The notes beneath the pieces are model-generated. The model did no database searches. It had not been told where the DNA came from and saw nothing but the letters and a program-made list of their open reading frames with translations. Both the position numbers and the translations under genes were made by a program. A stretch of 64,000 bases of DNA from CAYFXE01 sp964347035 (lineage in GTDB: Bacteria; Acidobacteriota; Aminicenantia; Aminicenantales; Aminicenantaceae), in NCBI GenBank assembly GCA_964347035.1, contig CAYFXE010000009.1, positions 1 to 64,000 on the forward strand. Direction: 5' to 3'. Of this stretch, positions 10,207 through 19,126 are shown in pieces. Position 1 is the stretch's first letter. Every line of letters begins with the position of its first letter.

Positions 10207-10220
10207 CCTGCTTTCGCAGG
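10207..10220 (-). repeat. Short hairpin with GAAA loop
   Basis: CCTGC-GAAA-GCAGG on the minus strand, a 5-bp perfect stem with a GNRA loop. It lies in the 452-nt gap 10059-10510 between the YfhO gene and the SGNH gene. That gap otherwise holds the YfhO promoter and a palindromic element at 10403-10500; I see no credible gene in it. Confidence 0.3.
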
Positions 10221-10402
10221 CATAGGCTTTGTCGAAGATCCCGCCACCCGCCTCTATGCGGCTCAAACGGATAGGACCTCGCCATCTTTTCACCTCTGCA
10301 TACTTTTTCTGTTCTCATATCACTGAATTGTAGATGTTTACATATCAAATTTAAATATTGAAACCTGTATGTCTCTTTTTCTATAATACGAAAATCCTGG
10401 TT

Positions 10403-10500
10403 GCTACTGGGCTCAGGCCTTGTCGTCCGATTGCGCTTTGTTTCTTCCTTTATCTGAGTACAAAACCTTGGGATAAGGCATGACCCCAGCTCAAACATAC
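10403..10500 (-). repeat. Dispersed palindromic element, copy A (GGGGTCAGGCCTT type)
   Basis: About 98 nt nearly identical, in inverted orientation, to 24409-24503. Shared blocks are CTCAGGCCTTGTCGTCCGA at the left and TACAAAACCTTGGGATAAGG at the right, ending in TGACCCCAGCTCAAACATAC. The centre has diverged. The ends form a terminal inverted repeat of about 13 bp (GGGCTCAGGCCTT and AAGGCATGACCCC), slightly decayed here. No transposase is encoded, so it is a non-autonomous, REP/MITE-like element. Confidence 0.75.
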
Positions 10501-10510
10501 TCGCACTAAA

Positions 10511-13500
10511 ATGAATAAAGGAGGCAAACAAATTTCTTTCCTCAGCCAGAGGATGATCTCAGTCTTCTTTTTGTTATTTTTTGTCCTGGTCGAATGTCAA
10601 CCCGCCGCTGAGAATATCCTATCGATACCAGGAAAGAGCGGAGTCCCCTATTTTGACACTCAAGGAAACTTGAACATAGTCTACATTAACCTGGATGGAG
10701 GTATGAGTATAGCCACATTGCCTAAAATATACAGAATCGAAAATTTCTCAACCTCCGAGATTAAATACGACAATAATATCTATTCTATCAATATAAAAAA
10801 AAATAGACGTGGCGAAATCTGGCTCGTTTGGGAAAAAAGAAAATCTCGAAAAAGTGATATCTATATAGCTCAATTAAAGAATCGGAAAATAGGAAAACCC
10901 ATCAAGGTCACAGCTGGCCTGAAGGGCTTTAACTTCTCGCCGAGCATAGACTTTTCCTACTGGAACGATTTGTGGGTGACGTGGATCAATTTTTCCCGGA
11001 AAAAATATACAATCATGATCAAAAATGTGACTGAAGATCAATCATGGACGATAAATTCAGCGCCCGATGCTTCCGTATTGACCCCGCGAATCATAATCGA
11101 TGGGACAGGAACAATTTGGATTTTCTGGGCTGGACAACAAGAAAAACTTGATGAGATATTATACTCCTCCTTTGATGGCCTAAGATGGAGAAAACCCAAA
11201 AGCCTGAATCAATATCCTGATGTCCCCCATGTGACTCCTGCCGTTTCTGTTGATTCCAATGGTCTCCCTCATGTTGTTTGGAGTGCCTACGATGGTGATG
11301 ATTATGAGATATATTATTCAGGCTGGGATGGAAACACATGGACACCAGAAAAAACCATAACCCAAAATCAAGATATGGCTGATATCCATCCTTCTGTTTC
11401 TTTGCTTTGGGGTACGATTCCGATCGTTGCCTGGTCAAGCTCTCTCAACGAACAACATAATGTCAATTTAAGCTACAGAATTGATGATGAATGGATTCCA
11501 AAGATCATCTTCTCAGAAGAAAAAAACCTGACAAAGCCACCAAGGCTCATTTCTTCTGGGGAATTCATAGGTATATCATGGCAAGTCCAAGAGAAAATCA
11601 AAATCGCTTTAATCAATTTTTTTGAGTTGGCTGGTCGATTTGTCTCCGAGTCGAAGTCTATCGATTATGCGAGAATTTTTGCCTTAGAAAGGGATAAATA
11701 TGTCGGCTTTGGCGACAGCATCACTTTTGGCATCATAAATAATACCCCTGCTTCTGAAAAGGGATATATCCCTAGATTAGAAAAACTTATCAATGAGAAT
11801 ATCGAAGACAGTCAAGTCCTAAACTACGGTGTTGGAGGTGAAGAGACGGCTGAAGGATTAAGCCGATTCAATGCTGCGATCAACGAAGCCCAAGCCAGAA
11901 CAATATTTCTGATGGAAGGGACAAATGATGTCAAAAATACCGATATTTCTACGGATACAGCGGCCTTTAACCTGGAAGAAATGGCCAAAAGAGCCATCGA
12001 TTTCGGTATGAATGTCTTTTTAGCTTCTATTATTCCGATGGCCGATATTTGGGATGGGCTCTGGGAAGAAAGAACCCTTGACCTCAATGAAAAAATTAAA
12101 TCCATCGCCGCTGATCTCAACATAGATTTTGTCGACCAGTTTCAGGCATTCGGGGGTGCTTTCTCGGGTCCGTTATATTACAGCGACTCCACGCATCCGA
12201 ATGAGCAAGGTTACCAGATCATGGCCGAGACCTTTTACGAGGCCCTTGTCAGCACCTTGCCGTCTATCGAGGTCGATAAGACATCCCTGTTATTCATAGC
12301 CAAAATCAATGAACCCAACCCGCCGCCGCAGACGTTCCGTATAAAAAACGCAGGGGAAGGAATACTCCAATATCAGATCAGTGAAAACCAAGATTGGGTA
12401 AGCGTTTCTTCTTCAAGCGGAGATTCAACCGGAGAATGGGATGAGATCGAAGTTGCCGTAGATATATCCAACCTGCCGCCGGGAAACTACCAAGGAGATA
12501 TAACCATTGGAGCCGACTACACTCCAAACAGCCCCACAGTCATTACGGTTCAGTTGAGCATATCGAGTCCCATCATTGAAGTGGATGCGACATCGCTTTC
12601 CTTCGAAGCAAGCGTGGGAGAAGGAAATCCTGCTCCAAAGAAACTCAGAATCAGAAACGGGGGAGTGGAGACGCTCCAATATCAGATCAGTAACAACAAG
12701 AAATGGATAACTGTCTTTCCTACAAGCGGAGATTCAACCGGAGAATGGGATGAGATCGAAGTCTCCGTAGATACTTCCAAATTGCTTAGGGGAAGCTATC
12801 AGGGGAAATTGACGATCACAGCCGACAATGTTCCGAACAGCCCTTTGGTCATCATGGTCGAATTGACCATGTTGGGACCTTATATCCAAGTCGACAGGTC
12901 CTCTCTTCCCTTCGAGGGAGTGAAAGGGGAATCAAACCCAGTATCACAGGTATTCAAGGTCAAAAACTCCGGAGAGGGAACCCTCTACTACCAGATCATC
13001 ACGACCAAACCCTGGATCCAGGTCTTTCCTACGAGCGGGGCCTCAACAGGAGAATGGGATAGAATAAAAGTCTCGGTCGATATCTCCTCCCTTTCTGCCG
13101 GAGCCTATCAAGGTAAGGTCAGGATAAAAGGAGAGAACACAGCCAACAGCCCGCAAGTCCTGACCATCACCCTTGACATCACAAGCCCCATCATCAAATT
13201 GAATAAATCCTCACTTAATTTCGAGGCAACGGCAGGAGGGCCCAACCCCCCAGCTCAACAATTTTCCATACGAAATTCAGGGCTTGGAATCCTACGTTAT
13301 CAAATCACAACCAACAAAGCCTGGATAAACGTCACCCCGACCAGCGGAATTTCTAGTGGTGAGAGAGATCAAATCCAAGTCGCTGTAGATATCTCCAATC
13401 TGATGGCTGAAACCAGCGAAGGAGAGGTAGCCGTTAGAGATGAAAACGCCTCGAACAATCCTCAAAGATTAAAGATTTTTCTTCATCTCCAAATCCCTCC

Positions 13501-13792
13501 TCTCTTCTCACCCCTAAATTTCAAAGCAGAAAAGAAAACCAATAGATCTCTCTCCCAACAGGAATATATTAACGTCCTCAATTGGGAGGCAAATCCCAAA
13601 AACAAGTTTGTCGCCAGATATAAAATCTACCTTGTGGAGGGAGGCCGCACAACTCTGTTGACCGTGGTCGATGCTCAGACGTTTGTCTACTTGCATCGCA
13701 AGGTCGATAGAGATAAAGTGTACAGATATGGATTGACGGCGGTGGATGCCTACGGAAGGGAAAGCGAGCCAACTTATGTGGATGTGGGATAG
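10511..13792 (+). CDS. Exported multidomain SGNH/GDSL hydrolase with BACON repeats
   Basis: This 1093-residue protein has a hydrophobic N-terminal export signal (about residues 14-30). Residues 40-380 look like a beta-propeller, with repeated aromatic strands such as GEIWLVWE, LWVTWI and PHVVWSAYDG. An SGNH esterase domain follows from about residue 396: block I GFGDSITFG, NYGVGG, block III GTND, and the catalytic DSTHPN (DxxH). Four BACON-like beta-sandwich repeats of about 103 residues begin near 586, 689, 792 and 895 (each starts I-x-V/L-D/N-x-x-S-L and holds PTSG or SSSG), and a fibronectin-III-like module ends the protein. The likely role is de-acylation of a surface or environmental glycan. 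The start is uncertain: an AAGGAGG lies just inside the ORF, so initiation could be downstream, for example at ATG 10553. Confidence 0.8.
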   Translation: MNKGGKQISFLSQRMISVFFLLFFVLVECQPAAENILSIPGKSGVPYFDTQGNLNIVYINLDGGMSIATLPKIYRIENFSTSEIKYDNNIYSINIKKNRRGEIWLVWEKRKSRKSDIYIAQLKNRKIGKPIKVTAGLKGFNFSPSIDFSYWNDLWVTWINFSRKKYTIMIKNVTEDQSWTINSAPDASVLTPRIIIDGTGTIWIFWAGQQEKLDEILYSSFDGLRWRKPKSLNQYPDVPHVTPAVSVDSNGLPHVVWSAYDGDDYEIYYSGWDGNTWTPEKTITQNQDMADIHPSVSLLWGTIPIVAWSSSLNEQHNVNLSYRIDDEWIPKIIFSEEKNLTKPPRLISSGEFIGISWQVQEKIKIALINFFELAGRFVSESKSIDYARIFALERDKYVGFGDSITFGIINNTPASEKGYIPRLEKLINENIEDSQVLNYGVGGEETAEGLSRFNAAINEAQARTIFLMEGTNDVKNTDISTDTAAFNLEEMAKRAIDFGMNVFLASIIPMADIWDGLWEERTLDLNEKIKSIAADLNIDFVDQFQAFGGAFSGPLYYSDSTHPNEQGYQIMAETFYEALVSTLPSIEVDKTSLLFIAKINEPNPPPQTFRIKNAGEGILQYQISENQDWVSVSSSSGDSTGEWDEIEVAVDISNLPPGNYQGDITIGADYTPNSPTVITVQLSISSPIIEVDATSLSFEASVGEGNPAPKKLRIRNGGVETLQYQISNNKKWITVFPTSGDSTGEWDEIEVSVDTSKLLRGSYQGKLTITADNVPNSPLVIMVELTMLGPYIQVDRSSLPFEGVKGESNPVSQVFKVKNSGEGTLYYQIITTKPWIQVFPTSGASTGEWDRIKVSVDISSLSAGAYQGKVRIKGENTANSPQVLTITLDITSPIIKLNKSSLNFEATAGGPNPPAQQFSIRNSGLGILRYQITTNKAWINVTPTSGISSGERDQIQVAVDISNLMAETSEGEVAVRDENASNNPQRLKIFLHLQIPPLFSPLNFKAEKKTNRSLSQQEYINVLNWEANPKNKFVARYKIYLVEGGRTTLLTVVDAQTFVYLHRKVDRDKVYRYGLTAVDAYGRESEPTYVDVG
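12414..12762 (+). repeat. Internal direct repeat in the BACON region
   Basis: A 40-nt stretch is identical at 12414-12453 and 12723-12762 (period 309 nt, 103 codons), inside BACON repeats 1 and 2. Identity at DNA level points to recent duplication or gene conversion between these two modules; repeats 3 and 4 are more diverged. Confidence 0.8.
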
Positions 13793-14372
13793 ATTGAGAT
13801 CGAGGATATTAAAGACCCTTCTTCTTGGCTGGATGGGCTTTCTTTTTTTTCTTTCTCCGCTCAAAGCGGAAATTGCTCGATTAGAACTCAATGCGTCCTA
13901 TTTCTACCCCTTCGAAACGGCGTTCAGAGATATCTACGGGCAGGGCATAAAGTATGGATTCGATATCGGACGAAACATCTGGAAAAATCTGGAATTCCAT
14001 GTCGATGTCCAATATTATTACAAGAGGGGAAAGCTTACGTTTACTCAAGAAAGCACACGTTTGAAGATTCTCCCGATCGGAGCAAGCCTCAGGTACGTTT
14101 TCTTAAAAAAGATAGCCCATCTGTATGCCGGAGGAGGATTAACCTATAATATCTTCGAGGAAAGGAATCCCATAGGTACGGTCGATGAGAGTAAATTCGG
14201 ATTCTCGGTGAGGACAGGAGGATACACAAGGATAAAAGGCTTAAAAAAAATCATGAAAGAATTTATAATTGACGTCTACATAAGTTATAACTACTGTGAG
14301 ATGAAGCCGGCTGAAATAGAGTTTAACATCGGAGGGCTTGATTTAGGGGTGGCATTTGGGTTCTCTTTTTAG
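13776..14372 (+). CDS. Small outer-membrane beta-barrel protein
   Basis: A protein of about 198 residues with a basic start, a hydrophobic signal segment (TLLLGWMGFLFFLSPLKAE), then alternating amphipathic strands such as LEFHVDVQYYYKRG, LPIGASLRYVF and AHLYAGGGLTYNIF, ending in VAFGFSF. A terminal aromatic (Phe) is the usual assembly signal of outer-membrane barrels. The frame is open to an ATG at 13746, but that overlaps the SGNH gene by 47 nt; ATG 13776 or 13782 gives a normal signal peptide with little overlap. It belongs to the broad OmpW/opacity-like barrel group; specific function unknown. It is probably co-transcribed with the SGNH gene. Confidence 0.65.
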   Translation: MWMWDRLRSRILKTLLLGWMGFLFFLSPLKAEIARLELNASYFYPFETAFRDIYGQGIKYGFDIGRNIWKNLEFHVDVQYYYKRGKLTFTQESTRLKILPIGASLRYVFLKKIAHLYAGGGLTYNIFEERNPIGTVDESKFGFSVRTGGYTRIKGLKKIMKEFIIDVYISYNYCEMKPAEIEFNIGGLDLGVAFGFSF

Positions 14373-14415
14373 GCACGGACAGCCTTTTTGCCACAGGATA
14401 TTCGAAAAATAGAGA

Positions 14416-15501
14416 ATGGACATAATAGAAACAACAATTGCCTTTGTTCTCCCCGCGGCTCTCTCCTGTATCCTGTCTTTATCCCTGATGAAATTCTCTG
14501 CTCTCCAAAAAAATTTTAATCAGATCGACGAGAAAGATTTCAAGGAAAAGAATATTCCAAGAATCGGGGGGATAGCCATCGTCATTTCTCTCATTATTTC
14601 CCTTCTCATCATCCGGATGACCTTCAGCCATATCTTCCTGAACATCGAGGAGGAAGCTAACTACAGCCTATTATCCCTCGCAGTTCTAATCGTCTTTATC
14701 TTGGGAATCTATGATGATTTGAAAGGGGCTGAGGCCGTTAAAAAATTTTTATTACAGATTATCGCTGCTATTCTTATCTACTTTGCTGGATTTAAAATTG
14801 CCGAAATCAGTGTTCCCTTCATCGGGACCAAAAGCTTGGGCTTTGATTTCCTTTCTTTCCTCCTGACTATCATATGGGTTGTGGGCATAACCAACGCTGT
14901 CAATATCATGGACGGTCTGGATGGTTTGGCTGTGGGAGTGTCGTTTTTTGCTGCTTTATCGATGGGACTTTTGGCCTTCATATCCGCTCAATACCATATC
15001 GTCCTGATGATCGCCGTTCTCTTAGGGGCCATGATCGGATTCTTCCCGTTTAATTTTCCGAGGGCAAAAATCTACTTGGGAGACTCTGGCAGTATGGTGA
15101 TCGGGTTTCTCCTGGCTGTTCTTTCCATCTCCAAAATCCACCGAAAGGTCTCCTTGGCCATGGCCTTGATGATTCCGATCATCATCCTTTTCCTCCCCAT
15201 CCTGGAAACCCTGGTCACGATCACCAGAAGAGTCTACAGAAGACAGAGTATCTTCACCGGAGATACGGACCACTTTCATTATCGATTCCTGAGAAAAGGA
15301 TTTTCCGAAACCAAAGCTACCCTCTCTCTCATCTTCATCTCCTTCCTTTTCTCGATGGCTGGGGTGCTGTTTAACTTTATCCAGACAAGACTCAGGCTGA
15401 TGCTTTTCATCCTCATCTGTTTCATCGGCTTTCTCCTTCTCCGTTATCTCGGCTACTACTCCTTCTTCACCAGGAAAAAGGAACAGACGCCGGATGAATA
15501 G
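14416..15501 (+). CDS. Undecaprenyl-phosphate sugar-1-phosphate transferase (WecA/MraY family)
   Basis: This 361-residue membrane protein is of the polyprenyl-phosphate GlcNAc/MurNAc-1-P transferase family. It shows the conserved cytoplasmic loops: IPRIGGIAI, GIYDDLKG (Mg-binding DD), NAVNIMDGLDGLA, KIYLGDSGSMVIGF, and the C-terminal DHFHYRFLRKG basic/His motif seen in WecA-like enzymes. It starts a lipid-linked glycan by moving a sugar-1-phosphate from UDP-sugar to undecaprenyl phosphate. It lacks MraY-specific context (no mur genes nearby) and sits with an O-antigen polymerase, so a surface-polysaccharide initiator is the better reading. The sugar is unknown. Confidence 0.85.
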   Translation: MDIIETTIAFVLPAALSCILSLSLMKFSALQKNFNQIDEKDFKEKNIPRIGGIAIVISLIISLLIIRMTFSHIFLNIEEEANYSLLSLAVLIVFILGIYDDLKGAEAVKKFLLQIIAAILIYFAGFKIAEISVPFIGTKSLGFDFLSFLLTIIWVVGITNAVNIMDGLDGLAVGVSFFAALSMGLLAFISAQYHIVLMIAVLLGAMIGFFPFNFPRAKIYLGDSGSMVIGFLLAVLSISKIHRKVSLAMALMIPIIILFLPILETLVTITRRVYRRQSIFTGDTDHFHYRFLRKGFSETKATLSLIFISFLFSMAGVLFNFIQTRLRLMLFILICFIGFLLLRYLGYYSFFTRKKEQTPDE

Positions 15502-15580
15502 CCGATGGAATTGATCTCACTTCCACCAATTACTCGACTCCTACCGATGGCTAAACGGATCATCTTCCTCCAAGGAAAAA

Positions 15581-17632
15581 ATGAATAGAAGAATCATCTT
15601 CCTGCTGAGCTCAATCATTTTTGCCGCCGGCCTGTATGGCTTTTACATAAAGTATGTCCCTCTGGTCAAATCCTTCCAGATCATCCTCCTCCCTTTACTC
15701 CTCCTGGTTTTCGCCCTAACAGCCCTGGATGTGCGCCGTGGAACAATCCTTTTTGTCTTTTTCTTTCCGCTCGTCAACAGCTTGCCCTATTTTTTCGGGA
15801 TATTCGAACACACTCCTCATGCCCCCACTGCTCTAGTCCTGTTCCTATTCTATTTCTGGGGGTGGCTCATCCATAACACCCTCTCCATATCATCTCTATC
15901 CTTCAAGCACCCCATCTTCAAACCCGTAATCCTGTTTTCCATCATGATTCTGGCTTCTGGAATCATCACCTTCCTGCGGTATGCGAATTTCTATCCCTTC
16001 CTTACAGATTCCATCTATGAGTTGCTGACCAACGTTCATGGGGTCACTGCGGGCGGAGCCATAATGAGTACCCTCTTCTTTTCTTTGAATTACCTCACCG
16101 GATTTGCCTTCTTCTTCATTCTTCTGAACACGATAAACAGTAAAGATTTTATAAAGAGAATATTGATCGCTCTCCTGCTCGGCACAACGGTCGCCTTATG
16201 TCTCGGTTTCTACCAGCATTTCAAGGATATCACCTTTGGCAACACTCCGATGAGGATAAATGAATCCATCATCAATGCCACCTTCAAGGATCCCCTTTCT
16301 TTCGGAGCCTTTCTTTCCCTTATTATCCCTGTCGTTTTGGCCGCAATCATAGCTTTCAAAGGGATTGTCAGAATCATTTCCGTTTTCCTGTTTATAGGAG
16401 GCCTGTTCCTCCTCCCCCATACAGGGTCGAAGAGCGGATTTGCGGGGGTGTTCATCTCTCTACTTCTCTTCCTGGTATTCTCCCTTCACCAACAGGTTCG
16501 TCGAAAAAAACGGAAGTCTGTCTCCAGGCGGAATGTTATTGTCTTTGTCTCCGTCACGGCTATGATGATAGCCATAGTCTCCCTTGTCGTCGTCCTTTCC
16601 AAAGAATCAGAAACCTACAAGAGATTAACAGGGGTAGGCACCCCCTATGGCGGCTTGAAGGAGACCATAAATATCCGCTGGTTCAACCAATGGAGAATGG
16701 CGGCTCACATGTTCATGGATTATCCTCTAACAGGAGTGGGCATAGGCTCCTACATCATCGAACTTCCCAATTATGCGACGAAACATAAAGGTCTTTATCA
16801 CGAATGGGTTGATTCGGCCGAGAATTATTTTCTTCAAGTGGTCTCCGAGCTTGGGATATTCGTCCTGTTCCTGTCTTTCTGGATCTTCTGGGAAATCCTT
16901 CTAACGATAAGAAAAGGCCTGCTTCAACATTCCAGCCCCCCTGATTGGAGATACATTCAGATCGGAATCTTCTGCGCCATCATCTCTCTTTTTCTGATTT
17001 TTCTCGTTCACACCTATATCGGAAGCTACGAGATCAAGTACACCTTCTGGCTTATGGTGGCCCTTATGTTTTCTCTGCTGCAAATTGAGGGAGGGGCAGA
17101 AAAGAAGATCTCTTTCAACCGAAAAACGAAAATCTTGATCATCATTTTCCTGGGCTTCTATTGTGGAGTGCACTTATGGAATTCCACCCGTTCTCTCTCT
17201 CTAAAAAATCGAACAGAGCAATTCGGTATCAAACAGAATTTTGGCTTATACAAAATAGAGAAAACACAGGACGAAAGAGAATTTCGCTGGACGAGAAGCT
17301 ACGGCGGGCTGATGATAAGGATAGAAAAGCCACTCATCGACATCCCCTTACAGGCTTCCCATCCTGATCTGGAAAAAAACCCTGTTCGTCTGAACATCAT
17401 GCTGGTAAAAGATTTTTTCAAACAGAAGTCAACGCTCGCTGACATCCTCATCAAAGAGCGAGGCTGGAAGACCTATACCTATCATATCCCTGAGGAGGTC
17501 GGCCAAGAAGTCATCTTGCTCTTCAAGGTCTCCAGAACTTGGAATCCTCTAAAAACGAATGGAGCGCCTGATCCGAGAAATCTCGGTGTGGCCGTGGGTC
17601 ATATCCAATTCAGGGACGTCCCTGTATCATAG
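15581..17632 (+). CDS. O-antigen ligase/polymerase (Wzy/WaaL) family membrane protein
   Basis: This 683-residue protein has about twelve hydrophobic helices and the large periplasmic loop near residues 360-430 typical of the O-antigen ligase domain, including NIRWFNQWRMAAHMFMDYPLTGVGIGSY and HEWVDSAENYFLQVVSELGI. The GxGxGS and H-x(n)-N pattern in this loop is the usual signature. A soluble C-terminal tail of about 130 residues follows, longer than in most family members. The likely role is polymerising glycan repeat units or transferring them onto a lipid anchor in the periplasm. It closes the polysaccharide locus; the next gene starts 8 nt downstream. Confidence 0.82.
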   Translation: MNRRIIFLLSSIIFAAGLYGFYIKYVPLVKSFQIILLPLLLLVFALTALDVRRGTILFVFFFPLVNSLPYFFGIFEHTPHAPTALVLFLFYFWGWLIHNTLSISSLSFKHPIFKPVILFSIMILASGIITFLRYANFYPFLTDSIYELLTNVHGVTAGGAIMSTLFFSLNYLTGFAFFFILLNTINSKDFIKRILIALLLGTTVALCLGFYQHFKDITFGNTPMRINESIINATFKDPLSFGAFLSLIIPVVLAAIIAFKGIVRIISVFLFIGGLFLLPHTGSKSGFAGVFISLLLFLVFSLHQQVRRKKRKSVSRRNVIVFVSVTAMMIAIVSLVVVLSKESETYKRLTGVGTPYGGLKETINIRWFNQWRMAAHMFMDYPLTGVGIGSYIIELPNYATKHKGLYHEWVDSAENYFLQVVSELGIFVLFLSFWIFWEILLTIRKGLLQHSSPPDWRYIQIGIFCAIISLFLIFLVHTYIGSYEIKYTFWLMVALMFSLLQIEGGAEKKISFNRKTKILIIIFLGFYCGVHLWNSTRSLSLKNRTEQFGIKQNFGLYKIEKTQDEREFRWTRSYGGLMIRIEKPLIDIPLQASHPDLEKNPVRLNIMLVKDFFKQKSTLADILIKERGWKTYTYHIPEEVGQEVILLFKVSRTWNPLKTNGAPDPRNLGVAVGHIQFRDVPVS

Positions 17633-17639
17633 CTTTGAT

Positions 17640-17864
17640 ATGCCTTTCAAAAAACCTCTCAGAATCGACTACAGAAAAATCGCCGAATTGAGCTCCCTCG
17701 TGCTGATGCTCCCCTCTTCGATTGCTGTTGGGTTGTTCTTGGGGTATTATCTCGATAAACTCTTCAAGACTCAACCTTGGCTGCTTCTCGTCTTCACCCT
17801 TCTCGGTGTTATCTCTGGATTCTACAGCCTGATCAGGGGTTTAAACAAATATAAGGATGAATAG
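17640..17864 (+). CDS. atpZ: AtpZ/AtpI-type small membrane protein of the F-ATPase
   Basis: This is a 74-residue protein with two hydrophobic helices (IAELSSLVLMLPSSIAVGLF and WLLLVFTLLGVISGFYSLI) joined by GYYLDKLFKTQPW, the pattern of the AtpZ (F0F1-ATPase Ca/Mg transporter) family. The frame is open from 17559 inside the preceding gene, but the ATG at 17640 matches the family length. It overlaps the next gene by 8 nt. In other bacteria AtpZ and AtpI help c-ring assembly and may carry magnesium or calcium. The position directly ahead of atpI, atpB and atpE supports the assignment. Confidence 0.8.
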   Translation: MPFKKPLRIDYRKIAELSSLVLMLPSSIAVGLFLGYYLDKLFKTQPWLLLVFTLLGVISGFYSLIRGLNKYKDE

Positions 17865-18276
17865 AAAAGATATAGAAAAGGGAAACAGTCCCCTTTTTTT
17901 GGAGGAAAGAATTCTGAAGCGAATTCCCTTTGAAATCCTGACCCTCTCCTTCATCATAGCCCTTTTCTCACTGATTCCTTTTGACGTGCTCACCTCTCTC
18001 TTCATTTTCGCCGGCGGAGGACTTGCCAGCCTCAGCTTCATATGGCTTAAAACATCTCTTAGCAAGTTTCTAGTTCCAGAAAAAGAGAAAGCTTTGAAGT
18101 CCGGACTTGTTCTTTACAGCCTACGACTTCTGTTGCTTCTTGCCCTCTTTTTTATTATAATCATCTTCTTTTCAGAGAAGATTATCGCCTTCGCGGCAGG
18201 CTTCTCGATGATCATACTTGTCCTCATGGTGGAAGCTTTTGTCGGACTCCTAGAGTTAAGAAAATGGAAGAGTTAG
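17857..18276 (+). CDS. atpI: ATP synthase protein I (AtpI-like)
   Basis: This 139-residue protein has four predicted hydrophobic helices (residues about 29-45, 47-65, 84-104, 108-128), the topology of the AtpI/UncI family. Sequence motifs are weak, so the call rests on topology, size and position: between atpZ (8-nt overlap) and atpB (overlap of 13 nt). AtpI acts as a chaperone for c-ring assembly. Confidence is moderate because many small four-helix proteins look alike. Confidence 0.65.
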   Translation: MNRKDIEKGNSPLFLEERILKRIPFEILTLSFIIALFSLIPFDVLTSLFIFAGGGLASLSFIWLKTSLSKFLVPEKEKALKSGLVLYSLRLLLLLALFFIIIIFFSEKIIAFAAGFSMIILVLMVEAFVGLLELRKWKS

Positions 18277-18350
18277 AACACAGTCTGTTCATCGTCGAAC
18301 TCTTCAACAAAATCATCGGCAAGCCCCTCGCATCCCTTCTCGGTTTGGTA
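18264..18350 (+). CDS. atpB: ATP synthase subunit a, N-terminal fragment before an N gap
   Basis: ATG at 18264 opens MEELEHSLFIVELFNKIIG, 29 codons up to the N run at 18351-18360. This matches the start of many F0 subunit a proteins. It overlaps the end of atpI by 13 nt. The coding sequence resumes, out of register with this piece, near 18475. Confidence 0.6.
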
Positions 18351-18474
18351 NNNNNNNNNNCACAATTGGTAAACATTAATTTGAAATTCTGAATCATCAA
18401 TTTGCCTCGATTGCTTGTTGGTAAACCGTCAGAGTGCGTTGCGTTTGGTAGGGATCAACGTGGTTGCCCCATAA
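18351..18474. other. Scaffold gap plus 114 nt of anomalous sequence inside atpB
   Basis: Ten N at 18351-18360 are followed by 114 nt that continue neither the N-terminal nor the C-terminal reading of subunit a and contain a stop just before HLFPDY. Homologues need only about 10-20 residues here. A contig-end misassembly or a real insertion are both possible. Confidence 0.6.
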
Positions 18475-19110
18475 CACCTGTTTCCCGATTATATCGTGAT
18501 GAGCCTGATCGTGGCCCTCCTGCTCATCCTAATCCTCGGTCTCGCCTCTCGGAAGATCCAGCTCGTTCCCTCGAAGCGCCAAAGCCTTCTCGAACTCACC
18601 ATAGAGGCTTTTGAGAATCTGCTGGTGGACATCATAGGAGAAGACGGAAAGAAATACATGCCTTTGATCGCCACCATCGGTCTGTTTATCCTCTCCTGCA
18701 ACCTTCTGGGGCTCATTCCAGGCTTTATGGCTCCCACCAGCAAACTCAATGTGACGGCCGGTTGTGCCTTGGTGGTCTTTGTCTATTACCATTGGCAAGG
18801 GATTAAGTCCCAGGGTCTGTTTAAATATCTGAAGCATTTCACAGGGCCCATCCCGCTTCTGGCTCCTCTTATGCTCCCGATCGAGATCATCAGCCATTTC
18901 TCCCGTCCCGTCTCGCTCTCGATACGACTCTTCGGAAATATATTTGCAGAAGAGCTGCTCATTCTCGTCATTGCCTCTATCATCCCTTTCTTCCTTCCCC
19001 TTCCATTCATGGCTATCGCCATCTTTACTTCGGTTATTCAAGCTTTCGTCTTTGTCCTCTTGGCCTCCATTTACATCGCAGGAGCCGTGGCCCATGAGGA
19101 GAACCATTAA
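18475..19110 (+). CDS. atpB: F0F1 ATP synthase subunit a, main portion
   Basis: From HLFPDYIVMSLIV onward this is a typical subunit a: PGFMAPTSKLNVTAG, FSRPVSLSIRLFGNIFAEEL with the essential stator Arg that faces the c-ring carboxylate, and the C-terminal FTSVIQAFVFVLLASIYIAGA. An in-frame TAA at 18472 separates this part from the fragment at 18264-18350. A start at GTG 18496 or ATG 18499 would delete the first periplasmic segment and is probably only a reading-frame artefact. The gene is most likely intact in the organism and broken here by the assembly. Subunit a forms the proton or sodium half-channels in the inner membrane. Confidence 0.85.
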   Translation, partial: HLFPDYIVMSLIVALLLILILGLASRKIQLVPSKRQSLLELTIEAFENLLVDIIGEDGKKYMPLIATIGLFILSCNLLGLIPGFMAPTSKLNVTAGCALVVFVYYHWQGIKSQGLFKYLKHFTGPIPLLAPLMLPIEIISHFSRPVSLSIRLFGNIFAEELLILVIASIIPFFLPLPFMAIAIFTSVIQAFVFVLLASIYIAGAVAHEENH

Positions 19111-19126
19111 CGAAAAAGGAGGAATA

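Noticed and set aside
10112..10531. 139-codon minus-strand ORF between the YfhO gene and the SGNH gene
   Set aside because: It runs through palindromic copy A and the YfhO promoter, has no ribosome-binding site and no recognisable protein features.
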